Assembly: GCF_001894985.1 (NCBI RefSeq)
Contig: NZ_BCXG01000029.1
Location: 1-61,502, forward strand
Source: Rhodococcus tukisamuensis NBRC 100609
Lineage (GTDB): Bacteria; Actinomycetota; Actinomycetes; Mycobacteriales; Mycobacteriaceae
Direction: 5' to 3'
DNA: 61,502 bases
Numbering within the stretch: the first letter of the stretch is position 1; each line of letters opens with the position of its first letter. Made by a program: the position numbers and the translations under genes. The notes beneath the pieces are model-generated. The model ran no database searches. It saw only the letters and a list, made by a program, of their open reading frames with translations, and was not told where the DNA came from. This document shows positions 1-16,421 of this stretch, piece after piece.

Positions 1-12
1 GGGCCGGAACGG

Positions 13-825
13 TCAGTCGGCTCGGTGCGTGCCCTGTGCGCCGTTCCCGTTGCCCTGGTTCCCGTTGCCCGGGTCCTGGATCGCGGGGAAGACGACGGTG
101 TCGTCGGACTGCGGCTGCACGGCCCGGAAGACCTCGGTGTCCGCGGACGGGTCGCTGTAGCCGCCCTCGGGGTAGGCGTTCTGCTGGTAGTACCCGCCCT
201 GTGCGTCGGGGTCCTGTGCGTCGGGGTACTGGCCGTTCGGGACCTGCTCGCCGGCGCCGTGCTCGTACGTCCAGTCGGACTCGGCGTAGCCCTCCTCGGC
301 GTAGGCGACGGTCTCGGAGCCCGCGTCGACGTAGTCGTCGTTGTACGCGGCCTCGGCCGCACCCGCGGCGCCGGCCGCGACCGGGGCGGCGACGGACTTC
401 TTCGCGTCGCGCCGGACGAGGATGCGGCCGATGGCGCCGCCGAGGGTCGCGGGGATGAAGACGAGCAGCACCGTGAAGGCCGCGCCGGAGGTCAGTTCGA
501 AGAACAGCGAGTTCTCGCCGAGGGCGATGTCGCTGACCATGCCCACCACCCAGACGACCGCGCCCGCGAGCAGGCCGGCGAGGACGGCGGCCTTGAGCCA
601 CATCATGGTGAGGTCGGCGCCCTCGTCCTCACCCGGGTACGCACGCGCGTCACGGATGCCGTCGAGGCCACCCCAGATCAGCGCCGCGAGAATCACCACG
701 ACGATGCTGACCCACCGCAGTGAGGTGCCGTGCAGGGGCCATTCGGTGACGGCGATTCCGAGCAGTACACGTGTCACCACGTGCACAAACGCCATCCCGA
801 GTCCACGAAGAAGCCACGAGTTCAT
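13..825 (-). CDS. B-4DMT-like four-helix membrane protein
   Basis: The product is about 270 residues. The N-terminal ~150 residues hold four hydrophobic segments (for example LLRGLGMAFVHVVTRVLLG and AAVLAGLLAGAVVWVVGMV). The C-terminal half is acidic, rich in Tyr/Gln/Gly/Pro and probably disordered in the cytoplasm. Layout and position beside pepQ/efp match the mycobacterial membrane protein upstream of pepQ that is often labelled B-4DMT transporter. No substrate can be assigned. I chose the ATG at 825, where the hydrophobic N-terminus begins; a longer reading to 927 adds a non-membrane extension overlapping the divergent pepQ start. It is divergent from pepQ with about 100 bp between them, which must hold both promoters. 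The family name is moderately sure; transport activity is inference. Confidence 0.8.
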   Translation of the reverse strand: MNSWLLRGLGMAFVHVVTRVLLGIAVTEWPLHGTSLRWVSIVVVILAALIWGGLDGIRDARAYPGEDEGADLTMMWLKAAVLAGLLAGAVVWVVGMVSDIALGENSLFFELTSGAAFTVLLVFIPATLGGAIGRILVRRDAKKSVAAPVAAGAAGAAEAAYNDDYVDAGSETVAYAEEGYAESDWTYEHGAGEQVPNGQYPDAQDPDAQGGYYQQNAYPEGGYSDPSADTEVFRAVQPQSDDTVVFPAIQDPGNGNQGNGNGAQGTHRAD

Positions 826-925
826 TCCGACAGCGTAACGACCGTCACGACAGGTCTGTGTCCTAACCCACAGCGACCGCTCCGGGTGACGCTCGCGACG
901 GGTTCCGCTGCCGTAGGTTGGGGCC

Positions 926-2032
926 ATGTCCTCCGCCGATCACGGGTCCCGCCGGGCCGCGTTGCGCGCGCAGATTCGCGAACGCGGCCTCGACGCGATG
1001 CTCGTCACCGACCTGCTCAACATCCGGTACCTGACCGGCTTCACCGGGTCCAGCGCCGCGCTGGTCGTCGACGCCCGGGACACCGCCGATTCCGAGGACC
1101 GGACCGTGATCTGCACCGACGGCCGGTACCTGACGCAGGTGGCGGCCCAGGTGCCGGACCTGCCCTCGCTGATAGACCGGGCCGGCGCCGCGGCGTTGGT
1201 GCGCGGGCTGTCCGCCGCACCGGTCTCCCGGGTCGGTTTCGAGTCCCACGTGGTGACGGTCGACAACCTGTCCGGCTGGCAGTCGACGGCGCCGGACCTC
1301 GAGTTCGTCCGGACCCCCGGCACGGTCGAACAGCTGCGAATGGTCAAGGACGAGCACGAGATCGGGTTGCTGCGCCGGGCCTGCACGGTCGCGGACCTGG
1401 CACTGGCGGTGCTGGTCGAACGCGGTGGGCTGCGGCCCGGTCGCACCGAGCGGGAGGTCGGGCGGGAGCTGGAGTTCCTGATGCTCGAGCACGGCGCCGA
1501 CGGCATCTCGTTCGAGACCATCGTCGCGGCCGGGGCGAACTCGGCGATCCCGCACCACCGGCCCACCGCCGCGGTGCTCGCGACCGGCGACTTCGTCAAA
1601 CTCGACTTCGGTGCGCAGGTCGGCGGCTACCACTCCGACATGACGCGGACCTATGTGCTGGGTGTCGCGGCGGACTGGCAGCGCGAGGTGTACGACCTCG
1701 TCGCGCGTTCGCAGGCGGCGGGCTGCGCCGCCCTGGCGCCCGGTGTCGAGGTGTCGGCCGTCGACGCCGCGGCGCGGTCGGTGATCGCCGACGCGGGTCA
1801 CGGGGAGCTGTTCCTGCACGGTCTCGGGCACGGGGTGGGGCTGGAGATCCACGAAGCACCGGGGATCGGAGCGCTCGGCACCGGTACACTCCTTTGCGGT
1901 GCGGTGGTGACCGTCGAGCCGGGTGTGTACTTCTCCGGGCGCGGTGGCGTCAGGATCGAGGACACGCTCGTCGTTCGCGAGCAGGAGCCGGAGCTCCTCA
2001 CTCTCACCAGCAAGGATTTCGTCATCGTCTGA
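926..2032 (+). CDS. pepQ: Xaa-Pro aminopeptidase (M24 family)
   Basis: A cytoplasmic M24 metallopeptidase of 368 residues, expected to cleave X-Pro peptide bonds. The C-terminal pita-bread domain carries the dinuclear metal ligands in order: Asp in KLDFGAQVGGYHSDMTRTYV (two Asp), His in LHGLGHGVGLEIHE, Glu in VTVEPGVYF and Glu in RIEDTLVV. The N-terminal ~140 residues form the creatinase-like domain. The ATG at 926 follows the divergent promoter region. The stop at 2032 is 16 nt before efp, and the intervening GAAGGAGA is the efp ribosome binding site, so pepQ-efp-nusB is one transcription unit, as in mycobacteria. Exact peptide specificity (Xaa-Pro aminopeptidase versus dipeptidase) cannot be decided from sequence alone. 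Confidence 0.93.
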   Translation: MSSADHGSRRAALRAQIRERGLDAMLVTDLLNIRYLTGFTGSSAALVVDARDTADSEDRTVICTDGRYLTQVAAQVPDLPSLIDRAGAAALVRGLSAAPVSRVGFESHVVTVDNLSGWQSTAPDLEFVRTPGTVEQLRMVKDEHEIGLLRRACTVADLALAVLVERGGLRPGRTEREVGRELEFLMLEHGADGISFETIVAAGANSAIPHHRPTAAVLATGDFVKLDFGAQVGGYHSDMTRTYVLGVAADWQREVYDLVARSQAAGCAALAPGVEVSAVDAAARSVIADAGHGELFLHGLGHGVGLEIHEAPGIGALGTGTLLCGAVVTVEPGVYFSGRGGVRIEDTLVVREQEPELLTLTSKDFVIV

Positions 2033-2048
2033 AGGAGACGCGAAGTAA

Positions 2049-2612
2049 GTGGCAGATACCAGTGATTTCAAGAACGGGCTTGTGCTGAAGATCGAGGGTC
2101 AGCTGTGGCAGATCATCGAGTTCCAGCACGTCAAGCCCGGCAAGGGCCCGGCCTTCGTGCGCACCAAGCTCAAGAACGTGCTTTCCGGCAAGAACGTCGA
2201 CAAGACCTTCAACGCCGGCGTGAAGGTCGAGACGGCGACCGTCGACCGCCGCGACATGACGTACCTGTACCACGACGGTAGCGACTACGTCTTCATGGAC
2301 GGCGACACCTACGACCAGATCTCGATCAGCGAGGCCACGGTCGGGGACCAGGCCCGATTCCTGCTCGAGAACATGCAGGTGCAGGTCGCCACGCACGAGG
2401 ACGCGCCGCTGTTCGTCGAGCTGCCCGTCACCGTCGAGTTGCTCGTCAAGCACACCGACCCCGGTCTGCAGGGCGACCGCTCCACCGGCGGCACCAAGCC
2501 CGCCATCCTCGAGACCGACGCCGAGGTGCAGGTCCCGCTGTTCGTCAACACCGGCGACAAGCTGAAGATCGACTCGCGTGACGGCAACTACCTGGGTCGC
2601 GTGAATTCGTAG
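2049..2612 (+). CDS. efp: translation elongation factor P
   Basis: EF-P is the ribosome-binding factor that relieves stalling at polyproline stretches. The 187-residue protein has the full three-domain length. The N-terminal KOW-like domain carries the loop KPGKG with Lys32 at the position contacting the peptidyl-tRNA. The C-terminal OB domain ends with the characteristic [13 protein letters not shown]. The start is GTG at 2049 ([10 protein letters not shown]), preceded by the strong ribosome binding site GAAGGAGA. No dedicated EF-P modification gene is adjacent. The TAG stop is followed one base later by the nusB GTG, so the two are translationally coupled. Confidence 0.97.
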   Translation: MADTSDFKNGLVLKIEGQLWQIIEFQHVKPGKGPAFVRTKLKNVLSGKNVDKTFNAGVKVETATVDRRDMTYLYHDGSDYVFMDGDTYDQISISEATVGDQARFLLENMQVQVATHEDAPLFVELPVTVELLVKHTDPGLQGDRSTGGTKPAILETDAEVQVPLFVNTGDKLKIDSRDGNYLGRVNS

Positions 2613-2613
2613 C

Positions 2614-3138
2614 GTGTCCAGCAGTCACAAGAAGTTCGGCGCCCGGCACAAGGCCCGCAAGCGCGCCGTCGACTTCCTCTTCGAGGCCGAGGCCCGCGAC
2701 GTCGACCCGGTGGCCCTGGCCTCCGAGCGGACGACGATGGCCACCCGCGACGAGACCGTCGCGCCGGTCAGCCCGTACACCGTCACCGTGGTGACCGGGG
2801 TGGCGGAGAACCTGGACCGCCTGGACCGGGTCATCGCCGACCACCTGCAGGACTGGACGCTGGAGCGGTTGCCCGCGGTGGACCGGGCGATCCTGCGCAT
2901 CGCGGTGTGGGAGCTCTTCCACGCCACGGACGTGCCGCCCGTCGTCGCGGTGGACGAGGCGGTGGAGCTCGCGAAGGAGCTCTCCACCGACGACTCGCCC
3001 GCGTTCGTCAACGGCGTGCTCGGACAGGTGGTGCTCGTCGCGCCGCAGGTGCGGGCGGCGGCCGCCGCCACCGCGCAGTCGGCGCGGCCCGCCGAACCGG
3101 AGTCGGACCCGGTTTCGGCCTCCGGCGACGAGGCCTGA
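2614..3138 (+). CDS. nusB: transcription antitermination protein NusB
   Basis: NusB is an RNA-binding helical protein that pairs with NusE (S10) at boxA sequences in rRNA operons. The 174-residue product has the conserved N-terminal [20 protein letters not shown] segment and the C-terminal [25 protein letters not shown] stretch (quoted in two parts: [12 protein letters not shown] and [13 protein letters not shown]). The C-terminal ~30 residues are an Ala/Pro-rich extension common in actinobacteria. The start is GTG at 2614, one base after the efp stop. A perfect hairpin 17 nt after the stop codon closes the operon. Confidence 0.95.
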   Translation: MSSSHKKFGARHKARKRAVDFLFEAEARDVDPVALASERTTMATRDETVAPVSPYTVTVVTGVAENLDRLDRVIADHLQDWTLERLPAVDRAILRIAVWELFHATDVPPVVAVDEAVELAKELSTDDSPAFVNGVLGQVVLVAPQVRAAAAATAQSARPAEPESDPVSASGDEA

Positions 3139-3155
3139 GGAAGACCGTGCAGACC

Positions 3156-3196
3156 CGAACGCCGCGGACCGATCGAGAATCGGTCCGCGGCGTTCG
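3156..3196 (+). terminator. rho-independent-like hairpin after nusB
   Basis: An 18-bp perfect inverted repeat (arms 3156-3173 and 3179-3196) with the 5-nt loop CGAGA lies 17 nt after the nusB stop. It has no long U tract, as is usual for high-GC actinobacteria. It separates pepQ-efp-nusB from the pyrimidine operon. Confidence 0.88.
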
Positions 3197-3244
3197 TCGT
3201 CTCCAGCGTTCTATGCACCGCCGCCCGCCGGCCGGTGTGGTTGA

Positions 3245-4910
<1,666 letters not shown>

Positions 4911-4914
<4 letters not shown>

Positions 4915-6245
4915 CCGGTGAGGCCAGAAACACTTCCCGAGGCTTCGCCCGCGGCGGGGTCCTGATCCGCGGCGCCCGCCTGTACGGCGAGGGCGAGCCG
5001 CAGGACGTGCTGATCGGCGACGGCGAGATCCTCGCGATCGGCGCCGGACTCGACGTGCCCGAGGGCGCGGAGGTCGTCGAGGCCGGCGGCCAGGTGCTGC
5101 TGCCCGGCTTCGTGGACCTGCACACCCACCTGCGCGAGCCCGGCCGCGAGGACACCGAGACCATCGAGTCCGGGTCCGCCGCCGCCGCGCTCGGCGGCTA
5201 CACCGCGGTGTTCGCGATGGCGAACACCAGCCCCGTCGCGGACTCCGTGGTCATCACCGACCATGTGTGGCGACGCGGGCAGGAGGTCGGCCTGGTCGAC
5301 GTGCACCCGGTCGGTGCCGTGACCGTCGGGCTCGCGGGCAAGCAGCTCGCCGAGATGGCGACCATGGCGTCGGGCGTCGGCAAGGTCAAGATGTTCTCCG
5401 ACGACGGCCACTGCGTGGACGACCCGCTCATCATGCGTCGCGCGCTCGAGTACTCCAGCTCGCTCGGGGTGCTCATCGCGCAGCACGCGGAGGAGCCGCG
5501 CCTGACCGTCGGCGCCGTCGCGCACGAGGGCCCGACCGCGGCCCGGCTCGGACTGGCCGGCTGGCCGCGCGCCGCCGAGGAGTCGATCGTGGCGCGCGAC
5601 GCGCTGCTGGCAAGGGACGCCGGCGCCCGTGTGCACATCTGTCACGCGTCGACCGCCGGCACCGTCGAGCTGATGAAGTGGGCGCGCGGGCAGGGCATCT
5701 CGATCACCGCCGAGGTCACCCCGCACCACCTGCTGCTCGACGACTCGCGGCTCGAGACGTACGACGCGGTGAACAAGGTGAACCCGCCCCTGCGTGAGCG
5801 CAGCGACGTCGAGGCGCTGCGCAAGGGCCTGGCCGAGGGCGTCATCGACTGCGTCGCCACCGACCACGCGCCGCACGCCGAGCAGGACAAGTGCTGCGAG
5901 TTCTCGGCGGCCCGGCCCGGCATGCTGGGCCTGGAGACGGCGCTGGCGATCGTCGCGCAGACGATGGTCGAGCCCGGCCTGCTGGACTGGCGCGGCGTGG
6001 CCAAGGTGATGAGCGAGCGGCCCGCCGAGATCGTCGGGCTGACCGACCAGGGCCGGCCGATCGCGGTCGGCGAGCCGGCGAACCTGACGCTGGTCGACCC
6101 GCAGCGGGAGTGGACGGTGCGGGGGCCGGAACTGGCGTCCATCGCCGCGAACACCCCGTTCGAGGCGATGACCTTCGCGGCCCGCGTGACCACCACACTG
6201 CTGCGCGGCCGGGTCACCGTCCGGGACGGGCAGGTACAGCGATGA
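4911..6245 (+). CDS. pyrC: dihydroorotase
   Basis: PyrC closes N-carbamoyl-aspartate to dihydroorotate. The 444-residue amidohydrolase belongs to the long (class I) type. Metal ligands are visible in [10 protein letters not shown] near the N-terminus, in VHICHAST and in [10 protein letters not shown] chose the GTG at 4911 because it overlaps the pyrB stop (GTGA) and gives the expected N-terminus [12 protein letters not shown]; the much longer upstream reading is only an out-of-frame shadow of pyrB. The stop overlaps the next gene's ATG (ATGA). Confidence 0.96.
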
Positions 6246-6733
6246 GCATGGACCGGCTGCTGCTGACCCTCGGATTCGTGGTGTTCTGGGTGGTCATGGT
6301 GGCGCTGATGTACTGGGGTTGGAAGGGCCGTGCCCGCCGCCAGCAGGACCGGATCGGCGTGCTGCCGGAGCCGCCCGCCGAACTGGGCGCCCGGCTGATC
6401 GAACCGAGCAGCGGACTGTACGTCGGCAGCACGCTGGCGCCGAGCTGGCAGGACCGGATCGCGGTCGGCGACCTCGGCTACCGCGCGACCGGAGACCTGT
6501 CCCGGTACGAGACGGGTGTGCTGCTCGAACGCGACGGCGCGTCGGCGATCTGGATCCCGCAGGACTCGATCCGCGCGATCCGAACCGAGCGCGGGCTCGC
6601 GGGCAAGGTCATGAGCAAGGACGGAGTGCTGGTGATCCGGTGGGAGTTGCCCACCGGGACCGAGATCGACACCGGCTTCCGTGGAGACGACAAGAGTGTG
6701 TACCCGGCATGGGTGAACGGAGAGAACGCGTGA
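6242..6733 (+). CDS. single-pass membrane protein with PH-like domain, in the pyr operon
   Basis: The 163-residue protein starts with one transmembrane helix ([20 protein letters not shown], residues 5-24). A basic stretch and a ~120-residue cytoplasmic beta-rich domain follow. It occupies the same place between pyrC and carA as the mycobacterial membrane protein at the Rv1382 position, which carries a PH-like domain. Its function in pyrimidine synthesis is unknown; membrane tethering of the pathway is only a speculation from context. The start overlaps the pyrC stop (ATGA) and the stop overlaps the carA GTG (GTGA), so it is translated in step with the pathway enzymes. Confidence 0.88.
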   Translation: MSMDRLLLTLGFVVFWVVMVALMYWGWKGRARRQQDRIGVLPEPPAELGARLIEPSSGLYVGSTLAPSWQDRIAVGDLGYRATGDLSRYETGVLLERDGASAIWIPQDSIRAIRTERGLAGKVMSKDGVLVIRWELPTGTEIDTGFRGDDKSVYPAWVNGENA

Positions 6734-7895
6734 GCAATTCGGCAGCGGTCCTGGTCCTCGAGGACGGCAGGGTCTTCCGCGGCAGCACCTTCGGTGCGGT
6801 CGGGCAGACCCTGGGCGAGGCGGTCTTCAGCACCGGTATGACCGGTTACCAGGAGACCCTCACCGATCCCAGCTACCACCGCCAGATCGTGGTGTCCACG
6901 GCGCCGCAGATCGGCAACACCGGCTGGAACGACGAGGACGACGAGTCCGTCGGCCCCACCGGCGACGCCGCCGGCGCCAAGATCTGGGTGGCCGGCTACG
7001 TCGTCCGGGACCCCTCCCGCGTCACCTCGAGCTGGCGGGCGACGGGTTCGCTGCAGGCCAAGCTGGAGGAGCAGGGGATCGTCGGCATCGCCGGCATCGA
7101 CACCCGGGCCCTGGTGCGGCACCTGCGCACCCGCGGTTCCATGAAGGCCGGCGTCTTCTCCGGCGACGCCCTGGCGGCGGACGACATCCTGGTGGACCGG
7201 GTCCGGCAGCAGCCGACCATGCTCGGCGCGGACCTCGCGGGTGAGGTCAGCACCACCAGCGGCTACATCGTCGAGCCCACCGGCGGTGACGCCCGGTTCA
7301 CGGTCGCCGCGATCGACCTCGGCATCAAGACCAACACCCCGCGGATGTTCGCCGAGCGCGGCATCCGGGTACACGTGCTGCCGTCCAACGCGACGCTCGA
7401 GCAGATCCTCGACCTCGAGGCCGACGGGGTGTTCCTGTCCAACGGACCGGGCGACCCGGCCACCGCCGACGGCGCGGTGCACCTGACCAAGGAGGTGCTC
7501 GGCCAGGGCCTGCCGCTGTTCGGCATCTGCTTCGGCAACCAGATCCTCGGCCGCGCGCTCGGCATGGAGACCTACAAGATGAAGTTCGGTCACCGGGGCA
7601 TCAACATCCCGGTCATCGAGCACCACACCGGTCGCATCGCGATCACCGCGCAGAACCACGGGTTCGCCCTCGAGGGTGAGGCCGGACAGGAGTTCGACAC
7701 CCCCTTCGGCCGGGCCGTGGTCAGCCACACCTGCGCCAACGACGGGGCCGTGGAGGGCGTCCGACTGCTCGACGACTCCGCCTTCTCCGTCCAGTACCAC
7801 CCCGAGGCCGCCGCAGGCCCGCACGACGCCGCATACCTCTTCGACCGTTTCACCGGCTTGCTCGAGGCTCGCTCGACCAAGAAAGGCAGCAAGTA

Positions 7896-7896
<1 letters not shown>
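6730..7896 (+). CDS. carA: carbamoyl-phosphate synthase small (glutaminase) subunit
   Basis: CarA hydrolyses glutamine and passes ammonia to CarB. The 388-residue protein has an N-terminal CPSase domain ([17 protein letters not shown]) and a C-terminal class I glutamine amidotransferase domain. The catalytic Cys267 lies in [15 protein letters not shown] and the His-Glu pair in [13 protein letters not shown]. The GTG at 6730 overlaps the preceding stop by 4 nt and the TAA stop shares one base with the carB ATG. Confidence 0.97.
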
Positions 7897-11233
<3,337 letters not shown>

Positions 11234-11237
<4 letters not shown>

Positions 11238-12109
11238 GCCACGGCCACAGTTGGGGTCACCGGCTCCGATCCGCGATCGGAGCCCGGGGCCGGCTGTGCG
11301 TGGGCATCGACCCGCACCCGTCGCTGTTGCAGGCGTGGGGGCTGCCGGAGACCGCGGAGGGCGTCGAGGCGTTCTCCGAGATCTGCGTGGAGGCCTTCGT
11401 CGGGGAGGTGGCCCTGGTGAAGCCTCAGGTCGCGTTCTTCGAGGCCTACGGCTCCGCCGGCTACGCCGTGCTCGAGCGCACCATCTCGGTGGTGCGCTCG
11501 GCGGGCACGCTGGTGGTCGCTGACGCGAAGCGTGGCGACATCGGCTCGACCATGGCCGCCTACGCGCAGTCCTGGCTCGGTGACGGCTCTCCGTTGGCCT
11601 CGGACGCCGTCACGGCGTCGCCCTACCTCGGCTTCGGGTCGCTCGACCCGGCCCTGGCGCTGGCGTCGGAGACCGGGCGAGGGGTGTTCGTGCTGGCGCG
11701 CACCTCCAACCCGGAGGGCGGGCGCCTGCAGGGTGCCCGGTTGTCCGAAACGTCGGGTTCCGGCGCCCCGGACGGCGAGGTTTCCGCAGTCCAGGCGGTG
11801 TCTGTGGCACAGTCGGTGGTGGACGACGCGGTCGCACACAACCGTGACGGCCGTGACACGGTGGGCCTGGTCGTGGGTGCGACACGCGGGCACGGATTGG
11901 ATTTGTCGGAGTTTTCCGGTCCGATCCTGGCGCCCGGGCTGGGCGCGCAGGGTGCCACTGTGGCCGATCTCGCAGAGATATTCTATGATTCACGAGAGTT
12001 GTTGTTGCCCAACACTTCTCGTGATGTACTTCGTCACGGTCCCTCAGTTTCGGCGCTGCGTGCGGCGGCGGAACGGGTCCGAGACGAGGTCGAGGCCGGA
12101 CTCGCATAG
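11234..12109 (+). CDS. pyrF: orotidine 5'-phosphate decarboxylase, type 2
   Basis: PyrF decarboxylates OMP to UMP, the last de novo step. The 291-residue length and the active-site segment [12 protein letters not shown] place it in the longer type 2 family common in actinobacteria. The substrate-binding segments [16 protein letters not shown] (N-terminal) and [20 protein letters not shown] (C-terminal) are intact. The ATG at 11234 overlaps the carB stop; the longer upstream reading lies inside carB. pyrF is the last gene of the operon; pyrD and pyrE are not in the window. Confidence 0.96.
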
Positions 12110-12235
12110 CTGACGAGATTCGCCACCGGAGTCCGGGGGCGAGTTAGCAATCGGGGCGAAGCGTGAGTACGGTCGCTATCGCCGCTGGTTATCCAGTGGT
12201 TGAACACTATTTGCACACTACGAGACGGAGGAACC

Positions 12236-12556
12236 GTGGCCCTTCCCCAGTTGACTGATGAGCAGCGCGCCGCTGCTTTGGAGAAGGCGGCTGCCGCCCG
12301 TAAGGCCAGGGCTGAGCTCAAGGAGCGCCTCAAGCGCGGCGGCACCGACCTGAAGCAGGTCCTCAAGGACGCCGAAGAGAACGAGATTCTCGGCAAGATG
12401 AAGGTGTCCGCCCTGCTCGAGGCCCTCCCCAAGGTGGGCAAGGTCAAGGCGCAGGAGATCATGACCGAGCTGGAGATCGCCCCGACCCGCCGTCTGCGCG
12501 GACTCGGCGATCGTCAGCGCAAGGCCCTGCTGACCAGGTTCGATTTCGAGGCCTGA
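12236..12556 (+). CDS. mihF: actinobacterial integration host factor (mIHF)
   Basis: mIHF is a small nucleoid protein that binds and bends DNA and is essential in mycobacteria; it is unrelated to the HU/IHF fold. The 106-residue protein is mostly helical: a charged N-terminal helix ([20 protein letters not shown]) followed by a helix-two-turn-helix region containing [20 protein letters not shown], then [15 protein letters not shown]. The GTG at 12236 is chosen because GGAGGA lies 4 nt upstream and it gives the expected start [10 protein letters not shown]; a TTG at 12200 adds a non-conserved extension. About 125 bp of AT-richer sequence after pyrF should contain its promoter. Confidence 0.95.
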   Translation: MALPQLTDEQRAAALEKAAAARKARAELKERLKRGGTDLKQVLKDAEENEILGKMKVSALLEALPKVGKVKAQEIMTELEIAPTRRLRGLGDRQRKALLTRFDFEA

Positions 12557-12564
12557 GAACAAAC

Positions 12565-13619
<1,055 letters not shown>

Positions 13620-13628
13620 CCGCCGGCC

Positions 13629-14909
13629 GTGACCGAACTTGACTCGGGTGCCGCCACCCGGCACCGGCGCATTGTCGTCGGAGTGGGTGGCGGCATTGCG
13701 GCCTACAAGGCCTGCGCGATCATTCGCAGCTTCACCGAGAGCGGACACCACGTCCGGGTGGTCCCGACCGACGCCGCGCTGGAGTTCGTCGGCAGCGCGA
13801 CCTTCGAGGCGCTGTCCGGGAACCCGGTGCAGACCGGTGTCTTCACGGACGTGCCGCAAGTGCCGCACGTACGGCTCGGCCAGGAGGCCGACCTGGTCGT
13901 CATCGCCCCGGCGACCGCGGACCTGATGGCCCGCGCCGCCCACGGCCGCGCGGACGACCTGCTCACCGCGACCCTGCTCACCGCCCGCTGTCCGGTCGTG
14001 TTCGCGCCCGCGATGCACACCGAGATGTGGGAGCACCCGGCCACGGTCGCGAACGTGGCGACCCTGCGCTCGCGCGGCATCACCGTGATCGAACCGGCGT
14101 CCGGCCGGCTCACCGGCAAGGACACCGGCGCCGGTCGGCTGCCCGAACCGGACGAGATCGTCGGGCTCGCGACCCTGCTGTTGGAGCGTCCCGATGCACT
14201 GCCCCGGGACCTCGAGGGTCGTCGGATCGTGGTCTCCGCCGGCGGTACTCGCGAGCCACTGGACCCGGTCCGGTTCCTCGGCAACCGCAGCTCCGGCAAG
14301 CAGGGCTACGCGATTGCCCGGCTCGCGGCGCAGCGCGGCGCCCAGGTCACGCTGATCGCCGGATATACCGCGGAACTGTCCGACCCGGCCGCGGTCGACG
14401 TGATCCGGGTGCGCACCGCGCAGGAGATGCGCGAGGCCGTCGACAAGGCCGCGGTCGGTGCGGAGGCCGTGGTGATGGCCGCTGCCGTCGCCGACTTCCG
14501 TCCGTCCACGGTGGCCACCGCCAAGATCAAGAAGGGTGCGGACGAGCCGGACATGATCCCGCTGACCCGCAACGACGACATCCTGGCGGGGCTGGTGAAG
14601 GCACGCAGCGACGGCGACCTGCCGCTGACCACCGCGATCGTCGGTTTTGCCGCCGAGACCGGGGATGCGCAGGGCGACGTGCTCACGCACGCCCGCAGCA
14701 AGCTCGCCCGCAAGGGCTGCGACCTGCTGGTGGTCAATGCGGTCGGCGAGGGCAAGGCCTTCGAGGTCGACGACAACAGCGGCTGGATCCTCGGCGCCGA
14801 CGGTTCGGAGCGGGCGCTGGCGCACGGCTCCAAGTCGCTGATGGCGAGCCGGGTCGTCGACGCGACGTCGGCATTGCTGGCCGTCGGCGGGGGCGCGAGT
14901 GCCGGCTGA
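13629..14909 (+). CDS. coaBC: bifunctional phosphopantothenoylcysteine decarboxylase / phosphopantothenate-cysteine ligase
   Basis: CoaBC carries out two steps of coenzyme A synthesis: joining cysteine to 4'-phosphopantothenate (CoaB, C-terminal) and decarboxylating the product (CoaC, N-terminal flavoprotein). The 426-residue length is standard. The N-terminal domain shows GGIAAYKACAIIR and PAMHTEMW; the CoaB domain shows VSAGGTREPLDPVRFLGNRS and AAAVADFRP. The segment normally holding the CoaC catalytic cysteine (ACGDxG in E. coli) reads TGKDTG here, which I believe is an actinobacterial variant. The GTG at 13629 is 9 nt after rpoZ. Confidence 0.95.
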   Translation: MTELDSGAATRHRRIVVGVGGGIAAYKACAIIRSFTESGHHVRVVPTDAALEFVGSATFEALSGNPVQTGVFTDVPQVPHVRLGQEADLVVIAPATADLMARAAHGRADDLLTATLLTARCPVVFAPAMHTEMWEHPATVANVATLRSRGITVIEPASGRLTGKDTGAGRLPEPDEIVGLATLLLERPDALPRDLEGRRIVVSAGGTREPLDPVRFLGNRSSGKQGYAIARLAAQRGAQVTLIAGYTAELSDPAAVDVIRVRTAQEMREAVDKAAVGAEAVVMAAAVADFRPSTVATAKIKKGADEPDMIPLTRNDDILAGLVKARSDGDLPLTTAIVGFAAETGDAQGDVLTHARSKLARKGCDLLVVNAVGEGKAFEVDDNSGWILGADGSERALAHGSKSLMASRVVDATSALLAVGGGASAG

Positions 14910-14916
14910 GTCCGGT

Positions 14917-14950
14917 GCTCGTAATGTGAAAAAAGCTCGTAATGTGGAAA
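14917..14950. repeat. 18-bp-spaced direct repeat upstream of metK
   Basis: GCTCGTAATGTGAAA (14917-14931) and GCTCGTAATGTGGAAA (14935-14950) are near-identical and start 18 bp apart, right after the coaBC stop and about 140 bp before metK. Regular AT-rich half-sites in a GC-rich background suggest a protein-binding operator, perhaps for a methionine/SAM regulator. The regulator is not identifiable. I see no recognisable SAM riboswitch in the 181-bp gap. Confidence 0.4.
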
Positions 14951-15090
14951 TCGGTGTCGCGTCGGGGTTCGGCGCGATTCCCGATCTTCTTGAATTTCGG
15001 TTTTGACGTGATTTCAGCAGTGCACATCTGCCGTGCCTCGCACTAGGTTTGGCTCGGTACACAACAACAGCGTTGGCGAGAGGGAGATCT

Positions 15091-16305
<1,215 letters not shown>

Positions 16306-16318
16306 ATGGCGTCAGCAC

Positions 16319-16350
16319 CGAGCCGCTCACCGATCGTGGTGGGCGGCTCG
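16319..16350 (+). terminator. hairpin after metK
   Basis: Arms 16319-16331 (CGAGCCGCTCACC) and 16338-16350 pair over 13 bp with a single G-U wobble and a 6-nt loop, starting 13 nt after the metK stop. A T/C-rich stretch follows. It likely ends metK transcription before priA. Confidence 0.7.
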
Positions 16351-16421
16351 TCTGCTCTCGGGCGGAGCCTCGGGCCGGGTCGCTGTCGGTGCAGCCTGCA
16401 CCGACATGCGCGGGTGGTCCC

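Noticed and set aside
14910-15090. A SAM riboswitch upstream of metK
   Set aside because: I could not find the conserved core of SAM-I, SAM-II or SAM-IV types in the 181-bp gap; only the direct repeat stands out.
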